Source: Hydractinia symbiolongicarpus
Taxonomy: Eukaryota; Cnidaria; Hydrozoa; Anthoathecata; Hydractiniidae
Length of the DNA: 64,000 bases
NCBI RefSeq assembly: GCF_029227915.1
Contig: NC_079875.1
Span: 18,779,001 to 18,843,000 of the forward strand
Direction of reading: 5' to 3'
Shown: one piece after another, positions 48,201 to 59,300 of the stretch
How the letters are laid out: each line of letters starts with the position of its first letter
Numbering within the stretch: position 1 is the stretch's first letter
Notes under the pieces: model-generated
Database searches by the model: none
What the model saw: only the letters and a program-made list of their open reading frames with translations
Told to the model about the DNA's origin: nothing
Position numbers and translations under genes: made by a program

Positions 48201-50277
48201 TTTTCAATCGAGAAGTTTGTTTAATGTTTTGTAACTTGTGTCAGGAGGTAGGAACTATCCTGTTTTTTGTTGTTGTTGCTGTTGCTTTACCTCCAACATT
48301 AATATCCCATTATCATATGGTTAAGTTTAACTCGCACTTTGATTCGCTAATCTACACGAAATATATGCTATATATTTATTTTCTACCAAGAAACAAGTGC
48401 AATTTTTCAATTCCGCAGTGCAAAAAGCTGATATTTTTTCTTTGATTGGCTGAAATAGTGTACAAAAAGCTTATATAATTTTTCTGTTTGATTGAGTGAG
48501 GTTAGTTTCTTTGAAAAAAGGAGAACTTGTCAGAAAATTTATTACAAAATTTTCTTCTCAATAAAACATAATTCTTATGAATCATAAATATCCACACTTC
48601 AATTTTACTTTTTTTTAATATAGTCATGAGAGTACCAGTGCTCTCCACCACTGAAAATATTTAGTTTACCCGAAGAGACGTGTCTGATTTTTCTCAATGA
48701 AGATATATATCTGTAATTAAATTGCACAATCACATGTATTATCTTGCGACAATTTTTTCGCTGTTGAACAAAGAACTTCCCAAACCATGACTAAATTTGT
48801 GCAATAATCAATCTAGTATACGAAATACAATGATGCATGGTCAGTTTATATAAAAGCTATCGCCTTTGTTCTGGAAAAATATCGTCATATTTTTCTTGTT
48901 TTTCTTTTGTTGTATATTTCACTCAACTAAAGGCTTGTGGAATATGTAAACTAAAACGTAAAAAACTCAAAAAATATTTTTGATATTTTTCTCGGTATTG
49001 TGCGATAACTACTACGTATTATTTATATGACGATCTTTTGGCAGAATCCAACAGCTAAAGTTACCAAAGTTGCATCAAAACCCAAAAGTAAATGGAGACC
49101 TCTACCTCTTGATACGGTGGTAAGTTGCTGTAATATTTGACTTCCTCTTAATTCATGGTAAGTTGCCATGATACTTGACTATCTCTTGATGACGTGAGCA
49201 GTTTATATAACAGCCAATTAAGTACTAACGATTTTTTTTGTGTAAATTATACTATAGGAAATGGAAAAACTGGCATCGAGAAAGTTAAAAATCAATGCAA
49301 AAGAAACCATGAAGATTGCAGAGAAACTTTATACTCGAGGGTATGTGAAAAATGTCTGCTATATGTTAATCTTGATGTGTTATTAAAACGACCACACTAA
49401 TGTAAACTCAGTTATTTGATACACAATTGTTGTCTGTTGGTAGGGAGAAAATGAAAAGCAGAATCATAGCTTTTTGTACTGTTAAAATGAGCTAAAGTTT
49501 AAAAAGAAAATGGAATTGTTCTTTTAGTATTATTAGTTATCCACGAACAGAAACAAATATATTTCCCAAAGGTATGGACTTGGTACAGCTTGTTGAGAAT
49601 CAAACAACTGATGCAAGATGGGGAGGTATGGAGGTTTAAAACTATTGTTATACCTTGCCAGACTAAATTGGACATAGTTTTAGTAAATAAGCTCTAATGG
49701 ATTTATTTGTCAACGATGTACACTAAATTAAATTCAAAATTTATGTAAAAGTGATAGAGTTTTTTTTTTATCAGGTACACAGTATTAAATTCAAAGTTAT
49801 GTAGATGCTTTGGTCTATTAATTACAATAAGGTTTATTTTTCTTAGCATTTGCATCAAGCATACTAAATAACGGTGGCCCAAACCCAAGACAGGGCAAAA
49901 AGACTGACAATGCACATCCACCTATTCATCCTACCAAATGCAGTAACGACTTACAAGTATGTGTTGCTTTTATTATTTATTATTATTGTGGTAATAATGA
50001 TGGTGGTAATGGTAACGCCGTTGTTGGTAAATACAGAAAATTTTTATTAAAATCAGCTTGATAGAAAAATCTAGAAAAATCTAATTTTACGCATTTTGTC
50101 ACAATTTGAGATCATTGGATTTGAGAACTTCCCTAAAAGGAATTTAAAGAGATTATTTGCGAATATAAGTTTATCAAAACATTTTTCTTCTAAATAAATT
50201 GTATATTATCTTCTTACATAATTCCCTTTTTTTTACGATGGCATTTCTTTCAAGAATCTCTATTATAATAGCCGTAT

Positions 50278-50372
<95 letters not shown>

Positions 50373-53300
50373 TTCCGCGAAAGCCGCGTTCTGTTACGCA
50401 AACACAAAATGCGATATATAAAGGATGGGCAACCCGTGGATTTTAGCCGTATTTTGTCTGTCTGTCCGCGAAAGCCGTGTCCCGTGGCGGAAACACGAAA
50501 TTTTTAAAATGCGCACCAATACACCTTTCCCAAGACTTATTCTTTTGATGTGCCGCAACTTTTTCTGTTGAGTTTTATAAAAAACGGACAACAGATTTGA
50601 ATTCCTTATCAAAAATGTCATAAACAAAGAAAATTTCGAAACAATGCAGCAAGTAAACAACCTGTTATTCTAATTTAAAGATTTGTGGCATGTCCAACCT
50701 CTTTTTGAAAACGAGGCGGGACATGGTAACTTGAGCATTAAGAAGACTTTAACTGTGATATATATCTCCTCAAAATAGCACTTTCTGTTGGCGTATCAAG
50801 TTAAATTTTTACACATAAATTAAACAAACTATGCTGAATTCAAATATGGTATTCATATTTTACGAGTTTGAAAAAAGTATGACTCATAGTCTCGGGAAAG
50901 GTGTATACCAAATGCGATATATTTTTACCGACTTTGTTTTGACCGCTCGTAGTTCCTTGATTTCATCTTCCATTTACTCCTGAATTATACATATATTGAC
51001 TAATGAATTTTGTGTTGAATGGAACTTGGCATATGAATGATCATGAGCTGTTGTAGCTATATCATCATCATCATCATTCTCGGCTTAACGTCCGTTTTCC
51101 ATGCTAGCATGGGTTGGACGGGGTATATTAATGACCCTCTTTCAATCTGATCTAGACTGTGTTAGATCTAAACTCAACTTCCTCTGTATCAAGTATATAT
51201 ATATACTCATTTTTGTCATCGTTTAAAACATAAAAGCCAGTGTGAACAAAAGCTGCACACTCCGAACCGCAAGAATTTTTTCGTTTTCACCCTTACTACT
51301 ACTAGCCTCTTTGATTTTATCTGTTTCCATAATAAAGCTTGACTATAAAGTTAAAATCTTGTGGTAAAGTCTTCTTCTCAGCAAAAACACGCTGCAAAAA
51401 AAAAATGTTCATAATAAACCTCGTTTTCATGTTTACCGCGGCGATATTCCTGTGTATTTTGCGGAATCGGAACAGATATGTCAATAGGCTTATTACCAAG
51501 CCTGATTCTATAAAAAACAATCAAAGATCTTCGCGACCAAAAAGAGACCATTTCGATTCTTAAAAATACAAACCAAGATTTTCGCGGCTGAATGAACGAA
51601 GGCCATTTTGATTTTGAAAATAGTCATGTGCAAGATAGATAGATAGATGTGCATATTTTACATGGCCAGCCTCACAAATATCGAGGGATATACCCTGTCT
51701 ATTATTTCCAGGAGGGGCCATGGCTTAGATGGAGAGTCTTAAAGTATTTAATGCTCATTTTGAGCTACGCAGACCCAATTAGGGCCCGCGCTCTACTAGA
51801 CAATTCCCGGCAACATCCAACGGTCCACACAGTGTGCCATCTTCCCAATTTCCCTCACATGGCTTGGGTTAACCCGAGGCTATGGTAACATTCACTCGCC
51901 CATGTGGAATCGCCGTCAAGAGGAATCCCGTCTCCCTGTTCATTTCAACATAAAATAAAGGGATTAGTCTACGGAAGCAAATGACTTTAAAGTCATTTGC
52001 CTCGCCTAAGATAAATAAAACACTGTTTTTACAAATTGAAAGGGCATAGAAGAAGAAGAATGTGTCGGAGGTTTGTAGGCCTGTTTGCCTTTTTTATCTT
52101 CAGAAAGCTTTATATTTTTTAATATTTGTTTTCTGTTTATTTTCAATGTTAAGATAAATATATTGTTACGTTTTTTAGCTACGTACAGATCTCAAACGCA
52201 CCAGTTTTAGGATTTTGGGCTATAGGAACAAAGATTTTGAAGGCTAGCTAACCAGCTAGAGCCTTACTTTTTACTATTCTGTTTGGTATAAGAGCCTTTT
52301 ATCTTACCCAACATTTATTTTTATATTGAGGATGTAGCCATTTAGCTAGCTCCTATCTTTGGCTAAAAAGTGAGAAAATAAAAATGCGGTTTGGCTACAA
52401 CAATTTTCTTAACCAATAATTCTTCTGCTAAATGCAGTTAGCTAGGTAGCTACATCTTTTTTTATTTTCCTGAAAACTTCTTCTGCAAATAAAATGGTTG
52501 AGTAATTGCTTTAGCTTGAGGGGTAACGACAGGCTGTTTCCTGTGAAACCGAAGTTGCGATAAAGTTGTTTTGGAAGACGGTATTACGCCTCTTCAACTC
52601 TGTTTAACTGTACTAAACGCTTAGCCCAGTGTTAACAACAGACCGTTTTTTTTAAAAAAGGCTGATACGCCTATGCGCATGTGCGATGACCTGTACTAAG
52701 GGGTTAGCCCACTGTGACAATTAATTTTAAACTTACGCCAGTACGAATGTGCAACACTGCCTACCTGGACTAGCCAATCAGCCCTGTGTTGGCAATGGAC
52801 TCTTTCTTGTGTTTTTATTTTAACAAAGTCTGCGAGAAAGTTTTTTTCAAAGGAGTATTGATTGACCCTAACTTTTACAAAAACTTATTCCGCAAAATGA
52901 AATAATATTGACCGATTGTTTTTGCTATGAAGGAGTCAAAACGGTTGTAAACTGTGTTTTTATTTCAGACTTTGTTGCAGGAAAGTTATTTCTAAAAATA
53001 TGTTACAGTCGCAACACTACAATGGTGTATGCGCTTCACTTGATTTACTACATACTGCATACCTGTACTAAAGCGCTCCACCTGACCGTGTCACACAGTA
53101 TGTCGTTCTTATTAAGCGCTCCTTGGGATGTTCAACGCTGGGTCACGCCTTGACTTGTGGCTTACCCCAGTGTTTCGACACCGGGTTTCCCGGCTAGTCT
53201 ATATTATAATACCCAACTTTCTTTCTGTGACCCAAAATGGTAGCTTACATTCCTTTGATTTTTCTAAAAAAAGAAAAAATCCTTTTATGATTATAACATG

Positions 53301-56300
53301 AAGTTCTAACCAATCAAGAAATTTTTGGGAGAAGATGTGCAAAGCAATAGCCGTTTTGAAAGTCTTTTTTGTTCCCCTTTTGACCTTCTAAATGGTTCGT
53401 TTTGTGAAAATAACCAGTTTTTATATATTTTTACATGTTACGATTAATATTTTAACACGTTTTTAGCCGTGTATAAACTAAAACCAAGCAGTTTTAGGTT
53501 TTGGCTGCAAATGTAGATTTTAAAGGAGCATCCTAAAAAAGCCAGCTACCTAGCCTTATTCAATTTGATATATTTTTTATTCAGCAATTATTTCTTCTTT
53601 TTCTTTTTCTCCAATCTACACTAATCTGATTTTTACTAAGCTGCAACTGTGGCCTCTCGCTATCTAGCTGTTAGCTACCTCCGGCTAAAAAATGAAAGTA
53701 GTCAAATGGCTGCAACAAAATGGCTGCAACAAAATGGCTGCAACAAAATTTTCAAATAATTTTTCTCGTTCAAAATAAACGATTAACCTGTGATACTTGG
53801 GGTTTATTTTTAAACTGCAATTAATTTTGTAACGGCAGGCTGTAGGAGGTGTTTTTATTTAAACGATGCAAAATTCATCAAAACCTGATTAATGATTTTT
53901 AACTGTTTTGGGTTACGACAGGTTTAAGTGAACTTGCGATAAAGTCTTTTAAAAAAGGTATTTCATCTAGTAGAGCACACAGATGTTAGCATTCTCTGTG
54001 GTTGTGTGCCATGGTTTAACGGTAATAAGTGCTCAACTTAATGTCACACCCGCTTACATTTTGAACTGTAACACTAGGTTGAGGATGGCTAGTGTAAATG
54101 TTGGTACTCTGAGAGGTAGAGCAGGTGAAGTAGTTGAAATGTTAGAACGTAGATCTGTTGATATGTGTTGTGTTCAGGAAGTTAGGTGGAGAGGAGCTTC
54201 AGTGAGATTTGTGGAAGGTAGGAGGGCAAGGTATAAGCTTTTTTGGATTGGTAATAGTGATGGATATGGAGGAGTTGGCATATTCGTTGCAGAGAAGTGG
54301 GTAGAAAAAGTAATAGATGTTATGCGTGTTAATAGTCGTATTATAGTGATAAAGTTTTTGATAGGTAATAGGATTGTCACTTTTCTGTCAGTTTATGCTC
54401 CACAGTGTGGACTCAGTGAGGAAGATAAAGATAAGTTTTATGATGAGTTAATAGCAGTCACATCAAAGTTTGGAGACACTGAACTTGTCATGGTGGGCGG
54501 TGACTTTAATGGTCATGTTGGGAAGTCATCTGAAGGTTATAGAGGTGTGCATGGAGGCTATGGATTTGGGAGCAGAAATAAGGAAGGGGAGAGATTGCTT
54601 GAGTTTGGAATGGCAACGGACATGGTGGTTTGCAACACATCATTCAGTAAGAGACAGAGTAGGCTGATAACATATGAGTCAGGTGGTTGTAAGACACAGA
54701 TAGATTACTTTTTGGTTAGAAAGTCAGACAAGAAAGTGGTGAAGGACGTGAAAGTTGTATCGGGGGAAGAGTGTGTTTCCCAGCATAGGTTGCTGGTTTG
54801 TGATATTATCTTGAAGAGTGTCAGAGAAGCCAAGGGAAAGTACAGGCCCCGTCGAAAAGTCTGGAAGCTGAAGGAAGAGATTGTAGCAAGACAATTTAGT
54901 GCAAAAGTTCAGCAGTTTGCCTACAATAGTCAATGTGATAGTGACAATGTTGAAAGTACTTGGACTACTTTGAAGAATTGTCTTCTAGAAGCTTCTGATG
55001 ATACCTGTGGGTGGACGAAAGGACCAGCTAGACATAGACAGACCTGGTGGTGGAATAATGAGGTTGACCAGTGTATAAAGGAAAAGAGGAAACTTTGGAA
55101 AGAGTGGAAGTCAGGTGGTAGTAAAAGTATTTACTTAGAAGCTAAGCGTCGGGCTCGTACAGCAGTGTATAAGGCAAAATCAGAAGCAGAGAGAAACAGA
55201 TTTGCAGATGTGTTAAGAAGGGAAGACCAGCGCAATGAGGTATTCAAGATAGCAAAGCAAATGAAGAAGACTAATCAAGATATTGTAGGTGAGAAGTGTA
55301 TACGTAATGATGAAGGTGTTTTGGCTAGCACAGAGGAGGAGAAAAGGGTAGCTTGGAAGAATCATTATCAGAGGTTGCTTAACACTGAGTTTGATTGGGA
55401 CGAGGATAATTTGTCTGATGATGATGTCGTAGAAGGGCCAGCCATGCAAATCAAGACAGAATGGGTAGTGGAGGCTATTAGGAAAATGAAGATTGGCAAG
55501 GCTGCAGGAGTATCAGGTATTGTTGCAGAGATGGTAAAAGCATCTGGATATATTGGAGTTGAGCTTATTACAAGTCTTGCTAACCAGATTATAAAGGATG
55601 GTGCTATTCCGAGTGAGTGGCAGTCGAGTGTAATAGTGAATTGTTTCAAGGGCAAGGGTGATGCATTAGAAAGGGGTAACTATAGAGGTTTGAAGTTGGT
55701 TGATCAAGTAATGAAAGTTATTGAAAGAGTGATTGATAAGTTACTTAGAGAAAGAATTGATATAGATAAGATGCAATTTGGTTTTGTTCCAGGGCGTGGC
55801 ACTACAGATGCAATATTTTTACTCAGACAGCTTCAGGAAAAGTATTTAGGAAAGAGAAAGAATCTCTATTTTGCCTTTGTAGATTTAGAGAAAGCTTTTG
55901 ATAGAGTGCCACGTAAAGTTATTTGGTGGCCTATGAGAAAATTAGGTGTGGATGAGTGGCTAGTTACGATGGTTCAGTCTATGTACAGCAATGCTAGAAG
56001 TCGTGTCAGGATTAACGATTCACTAAGTGATGAATTTAGTGTAAATGTTGGTGTACATCAGGGTTCTGTACTTAGTCCTTTGTTGTTTATTCTAGTCTTA
56101 GAAGCGCTGTCGATGGAGTTCAGAACAGGTTGCCCTTGGGAGTTATTGTATGCAGATGATTTGGTTCTCATAGCAGAGTCGATGGAAGAATTAGTTGAAA
56201 AGTTTGAGAAGTGGAAGAAAGGACTAGAAGAGAAAGGGCTGAAGGTAAACACAGCAAAGTCTAAAGTCATGATAAGTAGCATTGGAGCCAAGTGTGACCC

Positions 56301-59300
56301 TGTAGTTGGAAAGTGGCCTTGTGGAGTTTGCAGGAAAGGGGTTGGTAGTAACTCAATTTTGTCAGACTTGCAAGCATGGGGTACATAAGAAGTGCAGTAG
56401 TATTAGTGGAAGGTTAAGAGCTGGCATACAGTTTGTATGCAAGCGTTGCAAAGGTGAGATTATAGAGAATGAAGTATTTCCAGCTTTAATGATGTACAAC
56501 AGTGGCTCGTTAGAGATAGTTAAGAACTTCTGTTACTTAGGTGATATGTTGGGCAGTGAAGGGGGTGTTGGAAGAAGTGTTACTTGCAGGATAGGTTCTG
56601 CTTGGAAAAAGTTTAGAGAGTTACTTCCTTTATTGACTAGCAGAGTCCTGTCAATTGAGGTAAAAGGTAGGTTGTATGAGGCCTGTGTAAGAAGTGTTAT
56701 GTTGTACGGTAGTGAGACATGGGCAGTGAAGCAGGAAGATCTTGACCGTTTAGAAAGAAATGATATGAGAATGGTTAGGTGGACGTGTAATGCCAGTCTG
56801 AGAGACAGAAAGAGTTCAGATGAGCTAAGAAGCAGGCTAAGTCTCTGTAGAATTAAAGATGTTATCCAGATAAGAAGATTAAATTGGCTGGGGCACTTGG
56901 AAAGAATGGAGGAGGATAATTGGGTAAGAAAGTGTAGAGACTTGATAGTTCCTGGGGCAAAGCCCAGAGGCAGACCGAGAAAGACTTGGCAGGAGGTTAT
57001 AAGGACAGACTTGATAGAGAGGAAGTTGAGTTTAGATCTAACACAGTCTAGATCAGATTGGAAGAGGGTCATTAATATACCCCGTCCAACCCATGCTAGC
57101 ATGGAAAACGGACGTTAAGCCGAGAGCTAGCTTTGTTAACTTATTCCGCAAAATAAAAGAAAGCTAGTCGGGTATTTTTGCTATGATAGGGTAACAACCA
57201 TCAAACGACAAAATTGAGCATCCAGTGAAGACGTATTATTGCATGTGTCACATATTTGATAGAGTGTGTGTTTAATTATTTCAGGTCGACATTTAGTGAA
57301 TTAAATTGTAGTCCATAGTGTCAGGTATTAACCCTACTCATTTTGTGTCATGCAATATAAAAAAATTTGTCGGGCCATGCTTAATCGACATTTGACCTAA
57401 AAGCAAAATGACATGCTCGCATTGTCTGACAAATTTTCTTAGCATATTCATAGGGTTTGAAGGAATATCAATTTGCTATAAAAAATATTGTACCTATTTC
57501 TTTAATATTTGTGAAAATCAATTATTTTCTTGTCTCCTTTAAAACACTTAAATTCTGTAACTCAGAAAGTTTAGCAATTACGAAATTATTTTTCGTGCTA
57601 TTTCCTTTACATTGGTTTAAAAGCACCTCATAACAACTTCCACGCAATAATCCTCTTTCTACTTCAGTTATTTTGTATTCACATAATAAGCGTGTAGAGG
57701 ATCAGTCATGACAATATGACAACTTCGGTTTAACTGACAGAATTTTTTTATTGCTTTTTTTACTGAAATTCGTTCTGTAGTGCTACAATCGGCGTGAGAT
57801 GCTGAGTCTCGGCTAGTAATAACAAATATGACGTTAATATGTGCGGAACAACAATTTTGCTAGAGACGTCCTTGTACATTCAATGCAGTAATATTTCTTT
57901 GTTTATAATACAATGAATGATATCAGTGAAATTTGTAGCAGTTCTTCAAGCTTTTATCAGCCATAAACGCACCGGTTATATTTTCCGTCGTTCATTCGAC
58001 TTTGAGTTTTATGATAAGCAAAGGCGATATAGGCACATCATTTTGAGCAAGAAATCTCTTGTTGGTAATAATCTTCAGTGCCAGTGTGGAGGATTATCTC
58101 GTGACTAGCTGCGTAGCTCTAAAAACGAGATAGCAATGAGATAAACGGTACATGAGTTAAGTGAAAGTGGCGATTTGTTTAGTTTTATTACTTCAATGTC
58201 AAATCGTAATTTCTGTCTGTAAAACGTCTTTAATTATTTATGAAAATATGCGTATTAAAATGGAAAAAGAAACATGCACACATTATTGTTATAGCCGTTG
58301 TCATCATTGTATAAATCTTGAAATGCTGATCAACAATATGTAAAGGCTCATGTACTTTGGACAAACACAGATATATTAAGGTTTTAAAAGGATTTTTTAT
58401 CACGTCATCAACCTAAGAATTCGGGAACCCAGGTCTGGGAAACTTACCAAATTGGGTTATAGGTTGTCCCTAGTTACCTCCCCCCTACGTCGTGACGTTT
58501 AATTTGTCGGTTAACATTTGAGACATAAGTTTTTCGGCCATTTTAAAGGAAAATGAACACATGTCGAAATTGCCTCTCACAAACACTAACTCACTGTATA
58601 GAAGAAGAAGATAAGAGGTGTATTTTGGGTTTATTTTGATGTCTCGCTAACGATAGTGTAATTGTAAAGGACCTGTTGTCTTAGGGAAATGAACAGAAGA
58701 TTTACGAACTTATTGTCAGACATTTTCTGGCTTGCTTGTCTCAGGTATGTTGCATTTTTATATCTTTCGTGCCTTATACTTGAAATTTCTTTAAACTAGC
58801 GCAAAATTTTCTTACATAAAAGTAACATTGATCAGCCATGATATACATTGTCCTAGTTTTTTCTATTTCTTAATTTTTTTCTTACTTTTGACAATATTTT
58901 AGTTAGTTTGTGATTTTACTCAGTATTGTACAAACCCATTCGTTAACCCTTGTTTTTGATTTTATTAACAACTATTAATTTCAGGACGCACAAGGTCAGG
59001 AAACTATAGTAGACATCTGCATTTCAAACGAACAGGTTAGAAAGCTTCCTTAAATCTTTCTTTGTAACCTTATCAGACGTTATGTTATCAATAGTCTTGC
59101 AGAATAATGAAATAAGGAGTGGTGAGAATAGAGGCTACGAGAAAATGTCCTGAGGAAGTGTAGACAGGAAATTATCCCTGTTTTCAGGAGAGTCAGTTTG
59201 TGAAAAATGTGACTCTAATTGACAAAAAAGGAGGCCAACTCAATAATTGTCTATGAGATATGAAGTTTCTGTTAAGTGATTGAGAAATATGAACTTTTTT

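Larger units (their letters stand above)
49957..58684. other. 8.7-kb TOP3A intron packed with mobile DNA
   Basis: Donor gtatgt at 49957, acceptor gtcttag at 58684. It holds the CTGT composite repeat, a LINE 3' fragment, a GATA-headed repeat, several relatives of one repeat family (52050-53970), a nearly full-length LINE and an R4 copy. The flanking TOP3A exons join in phase 0. No other host gene was recognised. Confidence 0.75.

Noticed and set aside
50174-50507. Open frames across the CTGT run
   Set aside because: Caused by the microsatellite; no start context or domain.
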